Source: Trifolium pratense (Eukaryota > Streptophyta > Magnoliopsida > Fabales > Fabaceae). From it: a DNA stretch of 64,000 nt. How positions within the stretch are numbered: position 1 is the first letter of the stretch; the number at the start of each line of letters is the position of its first letter. Made by a program: the position numbers and the translations under genes. This document shows positions 37,787 to 51,000 of the stretch, piece after piece. The stretch is from contig NC_060059.1 in the NCBI RefSeq assembly GCF_020283565.1, forward strand, positions 29,337,838-29,401,837. The letters run 5' to 3'. Under the pieces are notes generated by a model. It saw nothing but the letters and a program-made list of their open reading frames with translations. It had not been told where the DNA came from and did not search any database.

Positions 37787-39442
37787 TCAACCCATTCCCT
37801 TTTGCCTCCTCATCTCCAGTACTTTCCTGTGGGAATTAGAATGAACGTCACGGCGAAAAGTTGGGCTATTTGCAGGGCGGTATTCAGGGACAAGTCTGCC
37901 AGACTTATACCTAACCCCACATGCATTACAAAGGGTTTTCGGACCATTCGGACCTGCACGCCATTGTGGAGTATTATCAGCTCCACAGTGATGACATTTC
38001 CTCTCAATGTTTGAGGTTGGTCTCACTTGTTCTCTGGAAATTTTGGTACTTGGTTGTTTCCACGGGAATTGCTGGTTCAAGGTGTCAAGGCGAGGCTTGC
38101 TACGAGACTTGCTCCTTGCACGAACAGGGAACTTCATTTGATTGTAGCCACTTAAGAGGGTAATGCTGTTGGAACTGTTATTGCTGTTGTTGCTACTGCT
38201 TGTGCTGTTCTCGAGCGTTGGTGTTGTCTTTTGATACTTTGACATATCCGGTTGAATACAGGAAATGTCAACAAATGTTTCAACAGCCGGAAATGCATCT
38301 TTGTTTGAGAGCCATTCAAGCTCCTCTTCTGCATACTCCTGGAACATGTAAATAACCACAACGTTAATCTTCACATCAGTCACAAGTATGGAAAAAGGGG
38401 GTTTCTCAAGTCAACTCAGGTACTTGACTGATGCAACTAGTCAACAATGCAGCAAAATTTGGATCAAGAATTTAGTATTCACACTGCGAGAGATATGGCT
38501 CCACAACATGAAAACTTTGAAACAGTGATCACAAGTAAATGAAAACTTTGATGCAAACACGAAGAGAGAATCTGTTGTCGGCAGTGCTGGCACTAACAAT
38601 CTAGGATTGCCAATACATTCATGCCAAAAGGAAAACAAGTAAAAAACTGGGAGCACCTGTAAACAAGGTAGTTAAAATCGAGATTTTACACAATTCATTT
38701 ATATGCATAGAAAATAGCATTAGTAAGACAAAGAAAACCTTAAATCACTTGAAATGCTTGTGTAAATTTAATTCATAAGCATAACTCAGAAGATAATTAA
38801 AACCTTAAATCACACTTCAAATACTCATAAAGTTAAATTTATTCATAGACTAGTTAAAATCGAGATTTGTTACAAAATTCATAAAACTCATATATATGCA
38901 TAAAAATAGCATTAGTAAGTCACTTGAAATACTATTCAATGATTAACAGGGACGCTTCCACCCAATTCAACCAAAATAGGATTCTGTGTATACTCATAAT
39001 CATTGAAGGCAAGCACAAACCGCAAAATCGTAGGCTTTTACGATTCAAGTCAGGATTTTAACTACCATGCCTTTAAAATTCTACTTTGGATAAGAATAAT
39101 ATGATATATCACAATTCTAATTGATTCCAACTAAATGAAAATTCACATATGCTTTTTTCATTCATGATCACACCTCTAAAAATCAAAATTCGATAAAAAA
39201 CCAAGCAACATACTCAATGATTTTCTCATAGTCTCACAAGCATTTTAGAAAGGTTAATGGTCCGACAAACTTACAGGAAATGAATGGTTAGCATCATCCA
39301 GGCCCAATGGACTAAGTGACGGTGGATCACTGCATTTCGGTTTAAGTGAAGGAACAGATTTCTTAGATTTATCATCATCATCATCCTCACCTATGTCAGA
39401 TGAGAAATCCAAAAGGTCGTCCACGATAGAAAGGCCATCCAT
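37787..39442 (-). CDS. GATA-type zinc-finger transcription factor (239 aa)
   Basis: Coding exons 39275-39442 (56 codons, starting [20 protein letters not shown]) and 37787-38338 join in frame ([21 protein letters not shown]). The protein has an acidic N-terminus, the [15 protein letters not shown] segment typical of plant subfamily I GATA factors, a Ser/Asn-rich linker, a basic stretch [10 protein letters not shown], and one type IV zinc finger. The finger is C-x2-C-x18-C-x2-[13 protein letters not shown], then [20 protein letters not shown] near residues 180-220. Such factors bind WGATAR sites in the nucleus, often in light- or development-regulated genes. The frame is intact. An upstream non-coding exon and a 1.5-kb 5'UTR intron precede the start. 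Target genes cannot be inferred. Confidence 0.93.
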
Positions 39443-39810
39443 CCCTGAAAACAAATATAAAGATAAAAATAAAAATAACAGTATAGGTAAAGCCGTGCAA
39501 AAAAATATTATAAAATAGTGAAGAGCATGGCACAAAAGTATGCAGTGGAAGATAGTACCAAATTTTCACTGTCTAAGTTACAAAATTGAAAATACAATGT
39601 AAAATCAAATTGAACTCTAGAAGGCCTCTCATTTCTAAAAAGTTTGGTTATAAGAGACAGGAAATGATGTCATTACTCATACCTAAAAATCTCATAATAG
39701 GTTTGGAGTAAACCTTGAAATTGTTCTATATTTGTGGAGAAACATATATGACTTAAAACTGAACATATTTATTTAGAACAGGTTTAATCAGATATGTGTT
39801 TGAGGTGCGA

Positions 39811-39973
39811 ACTATGAAGCACAGACAATCCTCGGATTAGGCGTGTCCAAGTGTCGGACACGCATCGTCTCCAACATCGACACGACACCGACGCATATTA
39901 TCACATTGGATAAAGTCATTTTCTCAAATTATTATCGGTTTCGACGTGGCAGTCTGTGTCAGTGCTTCACAGG
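39811..39973. mobile_element. MITE in GATA 5'UTR intron (copy 1)
   Basis: The left end ACTATGAAGCACAGACAATC and the right end GTCAGTGCTTCACAGGG are inverted versions of each other. The body has GTGTCGGACACG-like and GACACCGACGC-like segments shared with the copy at 40479-40617. Non-coding. Confidence 0.6.
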
Positions 39974-40478
39974 GTGCTAATTCAGAATTAGTTCCTCATC
40001 TATTCTTCCATTGTTTTGCACCTGTCTCCTAATGAGTATGCACATTGTTTTCCATTTTTTGTGTCTCAGTCTCAGGTTATAGTACAAGTGAAGAGGCTAA
40101 GTTTTCATGGAAATTGTTCAAGTTACGCTACAATTTATTGAGTGCATTTAGCAGAGTATAACACTAAATAAAGGTACTGGCTCTCAGGACATAACACCTT
40201 TGTAAAGTTATCCCAGGACAAAAAAACACTAACTTTCAGAAACAAGAAAAAGATATGTTCAGTTAAACAAAGGTGATTACTGATTATGAGATGATTAATA
40301 AACCATAAGAAAAATTGAAAAAAATTAAAGCCAAAATTTCAATTGAACTAAAAATTAAACAGAAAAAAGAATTGCATGGCAAAAAACAATTTGAAGAATG
40401 AAGAGTACATACTTCACACTTTTAAATTGCAGTAAACAATTGAAATGCATACATACCACATTTTCACTCACTAAGGCA

Positions 40479-40617
40479 CTATGAAGCACAGACACAAACA
40501 AGATGCGGACACTCAGACATTGACACCGATAATAATTTAAAAATAATTCAATGTAAACCTATGTGTCGGTGTCTGATACCAACGTCGCCAAATCCAAGGA
40601 GTATCCGTGCTTCATAG
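40479..40617. mobile_element. MITE in GATA 5'UTR intron (copy 2)
   Basis: CTATGAAGCACAGACAC at the left matches the inverse of TATCCGTGCTTCATAG at the right, about 14 bp of terminal inverted repeat. The interior has ATGTGTCGGTGTCTGATACC. Same family as 39811-39973. The superfamily was not determined. Confidence 0.65.
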
Positions 40618-40991
40618 CTAAAGCATAAACAAAATGAAAATCATTGTAAAAATGAAAAGAAAAAATCAATAAAACATAAAAATAAGGAACAAGAATCAGA
40701 GTCAATAGAAAGAAATGCAGTAACCTTAAACAAAGCTAAACAACAAAAGGGTCAAACTGAAAATAGGTCAACAACACTTTTCAACATATTTTACAACCAC
40801 CAACCCATTTCATTTTTCCACCAACCCACTTCTCAAATAATAACAAAAAACATTCTTTTCAGCATATTAAGTTGAAACAGAAGCAAATTAGACAAAAAAA
40901 AACAAAGAACAAAAAGGGAGAGAAAATAAGTTACAGGAAGAAAGAGAGGGAAAATTAAGAGAGAAAAAGAAGCAAAAAGAACAGAAGCTAC

Positions 40992-41048
40992 CAGCTTTTT
41001 CACGTTTGTGTACTTGTTAAGACAAGAGCCAGCTAGTAGCAGTGAGCA

Positions 41049-41090
<42 letters not shown>

Positions 41091-41140
41091 AACCCCAAAA
41101 GAGAATTGAGGGACTGAAAGAAAGAACCAACGAGAGATGG
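40992..41140 (-). other. Putative 5'UTR exon of the GATA gene
   Basis: On the minus strand a TC-rich leader including a (GA)n/(TC)n run at 41050-41087 ends with AAAAAGCTG|GTAGCTTCTG, a good donor. An acceptor TTTTCAG|GG lies two bases before the GATA ATG, giving an intron at 39445-40991. Leader introns of this kind are common in plant GATA genes. The transcription start is a guess. Confidence 0.5.
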
Positions 41141-41940
41141 TAAGGCACGTGTTGGGGATTAGGGAAGATACAATTTTTTCATTTTTTTTTTATTTTTATT
41201 TTTGTTATTTTGTTAATTATCTTACTATTGTCCTTTTTTGTCTTTTTCTTTTTTTATAGCAAATTTCATATAAAAAGAAATACTTGTAAGGAAAATGTTA
41301 TATATTTTATGAAATAAGCAAAATAAGTCATTTTATAAGAAACAACGATAACTAATGTATTTAGTCCATAATATAAATCAGATACATTAGTTATTCAATA
41401 AATCTTAAAAATCAATTTTTTCTCAAGTAGTATAATGTTGATAATTTATCCTTTAAGATGAATGTAGAAGAATTTTTTAAGACAATATTAAATTAATTTT
41501 ATTTGGTCAAATTGTTAATTAATTTTATTTGGTCAATGTTATCTCGAATTAGTGTAAATAGTCAAATTGTTTTTTGACTAATTTAGAAGAATTTTTAAGA
41601 TAAGATTAGATTTAATAAAGTTTTTTGTTTTTAATTAATAATTTTTTTTGGTAATTTTATTTTTTTGATAAATTTAGAGGAATATTTTAAGATAAGATTA
41701 AATTTTTTTTTTGCTCACAGCAATTTTCTTTTCATTTGTTAAATAAATTTCTTATTTGATAGCATATCGGTCTGATTTTGGATATCAAATGATTTTGGAT
41801 TTGTCTGAAATTTTACACAAATGATCTATATGATGTAAACTTTCAATCCAACGGTGGATTTTATAAAATTTATATCGGTTAAAACGTTATTGAGAGGTGT
41901 AACATTTGGTGTCAAACTAGTTGGTGTCAACGGATCCTGA

Positions 41941-41980
<40 letters not shown>

Positions 41981-42370
41981 ACTTAAAGAATGAGATTTTT
42001 ATGTAAAATATTTTTTGTTGGTGCATAATTTTTTTATATTTATACTTATCTTGAAATATAGTTGGATGTTAAAGAATGAGATTTCTTTTACATATCCTGT
42101 TTCGAATGTGTTGAATAGTGACATAATAAAATGTATATTATATTTAAATGACAAATATATCCTTATAAATAAATTACATATTTAATCTCGAAATAAACAT
42201 GTAATATTTTTAAATTTTTAAATCAACAAAAAATGGTAAAAAAAATAAAAAAAAAATATAATTAAATATTTTATAGATATATCATTGACACTATTAAATT
42301 AAATTAATATTTCTTTTATCAAAAATAAATAAACTTTTTTATTTTAATAATGTTTTAATTTTATAGTCTT
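41141..42370. other. AT-rich intergenic stretch
   Basis: Low-complexity AT-rich DNA upstream of the GATA gene. It holds a pure (AT)n run at about 41944-41976 and a short inverted phrase (ACTAATGTATTTAGTCC and ATACATTAGTTATTC, 41351-41400) like a decayed MITE. No gene is seen. Confidence 0.5.
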
Positions 42371-42857
42371 CCCAATCAATTACAGCATTACCAATTCCAA
42401 GTCCCTGACGTGCGTTATCCCACCCGTGTGTCAGGCTCTTCATGGAGTACATATGTTCTCATTCCCAAAGTCACCTTTTGTGCTTCTGTGTACCTCATAA
42501 CTCTAAAAATCCTTTTCACTCCTTAGACACCTCTACGCACCATCAAGGTCATATCTTCCCTTGAATACAGGTGGGTTGTTCCTTAAGAATCTTTCCAACC
42601 GCAACTCGTCTTCTCCACCCCTACGTGCCTCTTGAGCAATCTTATCCGCATTGTTTTGCGCCATCATATTAGCCATGGTAGCCAATGCTTTCGCAATCTG
42701 AGCATTAGTCCTCTGAGCAACCATCACCTGATAACCAACCAGCTTACAACAGTTAATGATCAAGAATGTACCAATAATGTTTCCTACACATCTTGCATAC
42801 GAGAGTAACTAAGCAGAATTTATCCAAAATGAATCGACATTACTCTGATACCAACTA
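42371..42857 (-). pseudogene. Truncated gypsy-type gag
   Basis: On the minus strand VAQRTNAQIAKALATMANMM, then LERFLRNNPPVFKGRYDLDG is the N-terminal gag of plant Ty3/gypsy elements. After a stop and a frameshift near 42533 the homology resumes as RIFRVMRYTEAQKVTLGMRT and then ends. The primer site TGGTATCAGAGTA (42841-42853) complements initiator Met tRNA and lies four bases from the LTR. The rest of gag and pol is missing. Dead fragment. Confidence 0.75.
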
Positions 42858-44162
42858 TGTAACACCCTAAACCCATTATATACTTTTACTAACATAAATA
42901 AACTCATACAAGCATTTAAGACATTACACATTGAACAATTAATATTCATCAAAGATGTAAATACATAATACAACGAAAATATAATCATATATATAGGTAA
43001 TTATGATGCAATTCCTTTAAATACCACATAATATAAAATCCAACATAATATAAATATGTCTCGACATCCATCTCAAAAACTAAACATAAAATATTCTCAG
43101 CAAGGTCTTGATGATAAAAAAAACACAAGACAATTAAGTCACAACTCAACTTAGTGTTACATGTACCAGAGCGACAATATATAATTATTACAACCGAAAG
43201 ATAACTAAAACTAGATAACCGGGCTAGCATCAAGCATCAGCTCGCTCAGAGCATTCATCCGTTCCAAGATGAACCTCAAGAACATGCCTCTCGCTTAGCG
43301 AAACTTCAACCTTCGCTAGGCGAGCTAGCCCCGAAACAGAAGTTCTGTTTCGGGTTCTCACATAGAAAACCCTAAAAATCACCAATTCGAGTTCATAAAT
43401 ACACAAAGATCTTAACTTTAAGTATTTAACACTACTACAAACATAGAAGTACAAAAAAAAAACATCAATTAACATCAAAATCACGTGAAATCATGAATTC
43501 ATCCATTTTCTCATAAAAACACATAATAAGCTCAAACATCAACAAATGCCCAATTTTTATTCCAAAAAATCGTACTTTCTAATAGATATAAATATAAAAA
43601 AAAACAACATCAAAATATAAAGTTATCATTTTCTTTAAAACCCACGAAAATCCTCAAAAGAAAATGAGTATAGAGTTTGGGATAGAGAAATGTGATTTTT
43701 CTCCTCTCCATTAATCACTCAAGGTTAACATCACCACTCCCATACCTTAGATAATCTGAAATCTTTAGTTCACCACTCCTAACTTCAATTCTAACTATGA
43801 CTTTTCCTTCCTTGAGCTTCTCTTCTAAAAACCCTTCCAAAAATCCTTTCTCTCCTCTTTCTATCTTTTCTCAAGTTATGATATAATGAATTTTCTCTCT
43901 CCACATACACTATTTATACATAGGTTAAATCACTGCATTTTTTCTATTCACACCCGACTCACTTGGGCTTCCTACCACACTCTAACACTCAAGGCCGAAT
44001 TACTTTTTTTTTTGACAAACAAGGCCCAATTACTTAAAAACCATAATTCTCATAATCTTGACATTATTTAATTGATTACCCCACTAATACACTAAAACAC
44101 AATTAATTCAATTAACTACTAATAAATAAATAATACTCTAATAAAGAAAACAAGATGTTACA
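42858..44162 (-). mobile_element. LTR of the truncated gypsy-type element (1305 bp)
   Basis: On the plus strand the block begins TGTAACACCCTAAACCC and ends CAAGATGTTACA; read on the minus strand it is TGTAACATCTTG...GGGTGTTACA. It sits directly upstream of the primer site and gag remnant. No second LTR is present, so the target duplication cannot be checked. Confidence 0.7.
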
Positions 44163-44859
44163 TGTTGGGTCATGAATTACCCAAATTAATTTTCTATTTT
44201 TTAATATTAAATATCTAAATGACGAATTATCATATTTTTTCATATACATAACTCATTGTATTTTCTTGAAACTAGTGTAACTGTTTTTCAATATAAAAAG
44301 TAATTACCTAATTCAGACTTTTTTTTCTTCTTTAAGGGACCATTGTGAAACCTAAAATGTTTTTAAGGGACCATTTAACTAATTTAGCCTTTTTATTTTC
44401 ATTATAAGAAATTTAACGGTCAAATGACAAAATCTTTAGTATTTTCATAAAAATTATTTCAAAAAACCATAACACTAGTGAGTCAGTGAAATTTTTGGGT
44501 TGGAGATTTATCGGAACCCTACTTTTTTTTATGAGTTTTTCATTTTTGAAATTTATATTCACCCAATTGTCCAACCCAACCCAATTTTTTAGGTTGAATT
44601 GAATGGATTTAGCCGAACCAAATTTATCCAACCCATATACACCCTCAATGAGTTTTTGTGCTCCTCATGATTTCTATTTGCAAGAGTCTCTTGAATATGC
44701 TTAGGAACAACAATTACCTCGTGGTGAACTATTCCTCCCCAATTAGAATAATTGTAGTACACATGTCTTCATGTTGTAAGATATTAACCTCCCCCATCAA
44801 CTATCTTCTTTGGTGGTTTGAAAGTTAAGACACTACTAAAAAAATTGGAAATTGCAACA

Positions 44860-44990
44860 AATGGATAGCAACAGTTTTGTAGAACTGCCGGTAATTTTAA
44901 AACAAAATTAAAATAACAACGGTTTTGGGGAACCGCTGGTAATTTTTAAATGAACCGGCGGTTTAATTTGGTTTACCAGCGGTTTAGTTG
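44860..44990. repeat. Left subterminal repeats of the CACTA element
   Basis: Short motifs ACAGTTTTGTAGAACTGCCGG, CAACGGTTTTGGGGAACCGC and GGCGGTTTAATTTGG/ACCAGCGGTTTAG alternate in both directions near the terminus. They correspond to the more regular array at the right end. Confidence 0.7.
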
Positions 44991-45060
44991 AAAATAGAAA
45001 AATAAACCCGCGAACCATCTTTTTGTTTTATACCTTCAGAGAAATTCAGAGAAAACGAAC

Positions 45061-45386
45061 CGCCTTCCTCCTCCTTCTACTTCATCGCAACCCTAACACA
45101 AAATCGTTCTACTTCATCGCCGCCTTCCTCCTCCTTCTACTTCATCGCAACCCTAACACAAAATCGTTCTACTTCATCGCCGCGGGTCTCCTTTTACTTC
45201 AGGTAACTCATTTGGTTTTCGATTGTTCTGTTCTTGTTTTTCGTTTGGTTTTCGTTTTGTTCTGTTCTTGTTCTGTTCTTGTTTTCCTCATCTTCATCGC
45301 CGCAACTCATTTGTTTTTCGTTTGGTTTTCGTTTTGTTCTGTTCTTGTTCTGTTCTTGTTTTCCTCATCTTCATCGCCGCAACTCT
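45061..45386. repeat. Two tandem duplications near the CACTA left end
   Basis: A 60-bp unit occurs twice without change (45061-45120 and 45121-45180). A 77-bp CT/TG-rich unit then occurs about twice at 45237-45386. Long Phe/Leu/Val-rich open frames across them are by-products of the repeats. Confidence 0.9.
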
Positions 45387-46019
45387 CTTGTTCTGTTTTA
45401 ATTTTCGTTTGTTCTGTTCTTGTTTTTGGGATTTTTTTATTTTGATTTTCGATTGTTTGTTATGTTCTATTATGTTCATGCTATCTTTCTCTCTTGTTTT
45501 GATTTTTTATTTTGATTTTTTGGGACTGTTTCTTATTATTGATAATGATTAAGTGATTATTACGGGATTTTGATTTATGTTCTGTTCTTATTATGGGATT
45601 TTGATTTCTGGACTGTTGTCATTGCTATTCCAATTCTGGTTAAGTAGTTTGTAAATGTCACGGTAATCGTCATTGCTATTCCAATTCTGGTTTTCGTTGC
45701 TATTCCATTGGTTTTTTTTATCACTTCAAGCAGTTTAGTTCATAGCTTTGATTTATATTTACCCGGTTTGGATTTTGCTTATGGGAACTTTTTATTTATA
45801 TTAAGGCCCTTTTCGGATTGGTATTTTTTTGGCATATAACCTAAAAAGGAACATATTTTAGAGGGATGTTGGATGGTCTATTTGTGAGTTCTCTTTCGAT
45901 GGTAGAAAGGGGAAGTTTTGCTTTAAAAACATGGTGTGTCGTGTTAGTTGTTTGGATTATATGATTACTCCCAGCAGCTTAAATTCTTCCCACTGATTTA
46001 TATATAGACCCTGCCAGGG

Positions 46020-46234
46020 CCTGTTTGTGGTGTGGTATTGGGAATTGTTGTTGTGAGTGAAGGATTGGATACTAATGGGAGTGGTAGATTGTTAATGACT
46101 TGTGGTTCTTGTGAATCGATTTCATCTAATATTCTTGCAGAGTTGGACATCAAGAAGGTGGTAGTTAGGATTAGGAAGAAGAAGTAGATGGTGGCTTTTA
46201 TAGTGGTAGGATTGAATACAAAAACATGAGCCAT
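46020..46234 (-). pseudogene. Reverse-strand fragment of a secreted protein gene inside the CACTA element
   Basis: The frame starts at ATG 46232-46234 and reads MAHVFVFNPTTIKATIYFFF, LILTTTFLMSNSARILDEID, then a Pro/Thr-rich stretch NNLPLPLVSNPSLTTTIPNT. This is a convincing signal peptide (about residues 10-31) followed by an ARILDE-type start and a Pro/Thr-rich spacer, like plant secreted dirigent-like or proline-rich cell-wall proteins. It stops after 78 codons with no globular domain. It runs opposite to the transposase. It may be a captured host-gene fragment, as CACTA elements often carry such pieces. Whether it is expressed is unknown, and the parent gene is not named. Confidence 0.5.
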
Positions 46235-46709
46235 TTTACACAGAAAAATAAACCTATGTTGCGGTGAGCTTGTATGTTTTAGAATGAAGTTTTAGTTCAT
46301 TGTTGATGAAGCAGACTTTTTGTTGTGTCTATATATTCAAAATATTGTTGAGTATGGTTTTGGCGGAGAGAGGGGGTCTCTGACTCTAATCTTCAATTAC
46401 CATATATATGGAGTGGTTGATGATCTTTTCATAAGTTGTATTGTGTTTTGGTTAAAACAACTCTCCAATTAGTGTCACCATTTTGGATTGAAACATTACT
46501 TTAATTATGTGGAAGTGATATGTGGCATTGCATTTACTTTTCTTAGATGACCAAAAGGAGTTACCAGATTGACAATAACTTGGTTTCCAATGCTGATTGT
46601 TGACAAAACCATAATTCAGTAAAGCTATTTTTTCTTTCTTAATATGTTAGATAATTAACCAAATGTTATTTTAGTTGTTCTCAATCCCCATCCAAGTGTT
46701 ATTATTACT

Positions 46710-48055
46710 ATTTGAAAGAGTCTAGTGGTGAAACTCACACACACTAAGCGCAGAGAAGAAGAGTATTGACGTCGGTTGAAACCCACGTTCTAACATATCA
46801 AATATTTCTCCCCTCTTTTACCATCCGAGCTTATATTTACAGGACCATTCAAGTGGTTTCGAATGAAGGGAGATATAATGTTAGCTTGATGGTTTGAGTG
46901 GCATAGTTAAAAAATGTAGTGATAAGGAGGGAGAGCATTTGATCTCCAGCTTCTAACATACTGCAAACATCTTTTATTAAAGAGTTATTTTGATGGATGA
47001 TAGGCAAATGTGCTTATGTTGTCTTGTTCCTCAATAAGGAGCAAATGTTTTTAATAAAATCAAGTATATGGGAATTTTTTTGTTTTTTATTTACTAAGAT
47101 TCAGTTATGTTCTCATTGTTCCTTGATTACTCAACTTGTCTTCTCTCTTCATAAGCTATCATATGAATTGTTTCTAGCTTATGGGAACTTTTTTCATTAA
47201 AATAATATGTATGAATCATGATTCTTTGCTTGTGAAAAAGTTAATTACAATTTATACGAGAAACTGTTCTAAAAACTCAATTAGTTTACGATTCAGCAAC
47301 ATTTCTTTTTCTACAATTGGTTGTTGCAAATTTGTCTAAATTGGGTCATAGTTTCTAACTTAGAACATAATTGCAGCTGATTATATTTTGTTCTTTGATA
47401 TGTAACTTTTGAGTGACCTTTTTAACTTACAGGTGTTACTTACAGGGTTCAGAAGCCTTCCACCCTTGTTTGCAGATACACCTAATGCAGTTCAGGAGTT
47501 AACAATAGCAAGTAATATTCTTCATTCCAATCAGTTGCTCCGGTCTTTTTCCTATTTTTGTTCATTCTCCTGCATTGTTTTCTTACCATACCTGTATCTT
47601 TTGTTAGTAATAAAAGAAGATCCCATTAAAATATCATATGAGTGAATCTTAAATTAGGTTAATAAGCTTATGAGAACCAAAGATGTTGCATACAACTCAA
47701 ACTTCTTTTGCTTCTCTAGTAATGTGCTTCCACTGCTGCTTTCTTTCTCATGTTTTCCTTTGGTTGAAATGTTCTTTGATTGTGATACTTTTGTGCTTGA
47801 AAAAGATGAACTTTGTGTAGATAATGTTGAATATAAAGTAATTATTGTTTTTGCGTGTAGTGCTTTTCATTTCTTAGGTTCCTTGCTTTGTTGCGGCTGA
47901 AGGGTGTTTTTATCCCCTGGTGCTGCTGTTATTTGTATCTTTTGGCCTAAGTGTACAACTTGTACTTATTAGTGCCTCTTATTAAATATTCGGTATAGCG
48001 CCGGTAAATATTCTAATTATGTTAATTCTGAATTGATAATAATAGTTCTGAAGCA
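46710..48055. other. CACTA 5' region upstream of the transposase
   Basis: No complete gene. A SINE-like B box (GGTTGAAACCC) lies near 46775. The plus strand at about 47430-47520 has a splice-acceptor-like TTACAG followed by FRSLPPLFADTPNAVQELTI, which may be another captured exon, but the family is unrecognised. The transposase promoter and leader must lie here. Confidence 0.35.
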
Positions 48056-51000
48056 ATGGATACGACTTGGATTACACAACCACGAAATACGCCAGAGTAT
48101 GCTAAAGGACTTAATGGATTCCTTGATTTTGCCTTTAAAAATCGTCCAAATGGAATGGCAAAATGTCCCTGTAAAAAATGCGGTTTCAAAACACCGCAAA
48201 GTAGAAGTGTGATGTATGATCACTTAAGAGCGACACCATTTCCAGTGGGATACACTGATTGGTGCTATCACGGTGAGGTCGCGATAGGAGAAAATAGTAA
48301 TGGTTCATCTAGTAATCCTACAAATGCAGTTCATGACATTACAAATGGAGAAGATCCTATCCAGAACATGCTTAACGATGCTTTTGGAGTTGATAGGAAT
48401 CATGCAAATGAAGTGCCTTTTGCATCGAATGTCGATATTGAAATAGATGAAGATGTGACACCGGACGCGACTCAGGAGGGGAATGAAGCAAAAGAGTTTT
48501 ATGAATTAGCAAAAGAGGGGGAACAACCTTTGTATGAAGGGTGTAAAAAATATTCAAAGTTGGCTTTTTTGGTGAAGTTGTATCATATCAAATGCTTGTG
48601 TGGAATGAGTGATAAGTCCATGACAATGATTTTAGAACTCTTGCAAGATGCATTTGAACATGCAAAGATTCCAAGCTCATTTTATGAGGCGAAGAAAACA
48701 ATCACGAAACTTGGTTTGAACTATGTAAAGATTCCTGCTTGTCCGAAGGATTGTATGCTTTACTGGGGAAATAAAGAAGATGAGGAGAGGGAAACTTGTA
48801 AAGTTTGTCACACTTCCAGATGGAAATCAAGTATAAAATCTAAGGAGCGTGAGACAGGAAACGCTGACAACAGTTTGAAGAAAATCCCTGCAAAAGTTCT
48901 TCGTTATTTTCCATTAAAACCTCGATTACAAAGACTATTTTTGTCTTCAAAGACATCGGAGGATATGAGATGGCATGCTTTAAGTAATAACAATGATGAA
49001 ATGATGAGGCATCCTAGAGATTCTGAAGCATGGAAACGATTTGACTCGACACACCCTTGGTTTGCATCGGATGCACGAAATGTCCGTCTTGCATTAGCTA
49101 CTGATGGGTTTAATCCCTTTGGCATTATGAGTTCAAACTACAGTGTCTGGCCCGTAATTCTCATTCCATACAATACTCCTCCATGGGTGTGCATGAAGCA
49201 GACATCTTTTATAATGTCGATGATAATTCCTGGAAAAAATGCTCCAGGAAATAACATAGATGTCTACTTACAACCTTTAATGAAAGAGCTGCAAGATTTA
49301 TGGACAACCGGTGTAGATGCTTATGATTCTTTCAAGCATGAGATGTTCAAATTACATGCAGCTTTGATGTGGACAATAAGTGATTTTCCTGGTCTAGGTA
49401 ATCTCTCTGGGTGGAACACGTACACTGGATATGCTTGTCCAACTTGTAACAAAGACTTTAAACCTTGCCGTCTTAAAAATGGCAAAAAATGGTGTTTTAT
49501 GGGCCATCGTCGGTTTCTTGATCGGAGACATCGATTTAGATTGAACCGAATTCGCTTTAATGGTGAGCAAGAATTGCGCGATCCATCAAGAATGTTATCT
49601 GGTTCAGAAATTCTTGAACAAATTTGTGACATTAACGTCACATTTGGCAGAAGTGTAGAGAAGAAAAAGATTAGAAAAAGGTCACAACTTGAAGATGGTC
49701 CAAAGTGGAACAAGAAAAGCATATTTTTTGAACTTCCATATTGGAAAGATAATTGTTTGCGCCACAATCTTGACATGATGCACATTGAAAAGAATGTATG
49801 TGAAAATATCATATTTACTTTGCTAAATGATAGTGGAAAAAGTAAAGATAATCTTAATGCTCGAAAAGACCTTAAACTCATGGAGATAAGACCTGACCTC
49901 TGGCCAAATGAAAGTGGAAAATATGCGTTAGCTGTATATGCAATGACTAATAGAGGTAGGAAGGATTTCTTGGCTACTTTAAAGAACATTAATGTGCCTG
50001 ATGGGTATTCGAGTAACATTTCTAGGTGCATTGATTTGGATAATGGCAAGTTGAATGGGATGCTAAAAAGTCACGATTGTCATGTATTGATGGAGCAACT
50101 GTTACCGTTAGCCATGCGGACATCATTGCCTGACAAGGTTTCGGCAGTATTAATTGAGTTGTGCTCATTCTTTAGACAATTGTGTGGTAAAGTGCTTAAA
50201 GTTGAAGATTTGGACATGTTGCAAAATAAAATCGTCCTCACTTTATGCCACATGGAAATGTTATTTCCTCCTTCATTTTTCACTGTTATGGTTCACTTGG
50301 TTGTTCACCTTGTTGAAGAAGCTAAGCTTGGAGGTCCTGTTCATTATCGGTGGATGTATCCTATAGAAAGGTAAAAATGTGAATCTTACTCAAATTTCAA
50401 TTACACAACTATATGTTATTCTTAACAATATTTGTCGTGGTATGTGTAATAGGTACCTAGGACATCTAAAATCATATGTTCGTAATAAAGCACGACCTGA
50501 AGGCTCAATAGCTGAAGGTTACCTTCTCGAAGAGATTCTTACCTTTTGTTCAAGGTATTTGGACGATATTGAAACAAGATGGAATCGATGTGGTCGTGTA
50601 GATGATGAACCTAATGATGAACAACCTCAATCACGAATGTCTGAATTGTTTCCTTTAATTGGAAAACCAGTCGGAGGCTCTTCATATTTTACCCTTACAC
50701 GAAGAGAAAAGTTGCAGGCTCATCGGCACGTTTTAACAAATTGCCCTGTAGTTGATTATTATATTCAGTAAGTCACGATATCCTATAGATTAATTATTAT
50801 CATGTGTTAACAAATTAACACATCCAATATATTTAACTATGTAGGCAATTTAGAACTATAGTAAAGAGACAAATGAGGGGAAGGCATTCTTCTGAGGTAG
50901 ACAAAAAAGTCCATAGAGAATTCGTTCATTGGTTTTCCAATCGTGTGAGTGTTTCTACATGTTCTTCTGAGATAAAGTGCCAAAGTTCGAAAGCAATGTA

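Noticed and set aside
45023..45552. Phe/Val/Leu-rich frames of 109-140 codons at the CACTA left end
   Set aside because: They come from 60-bp and 77-bp tandem duplications. No domain is visible.
49321..50049. 242-codon frame on the minus strand
   Set aside because: It is antisense to the TNP2 exon, and the plus-strand product has clear transposase domains.
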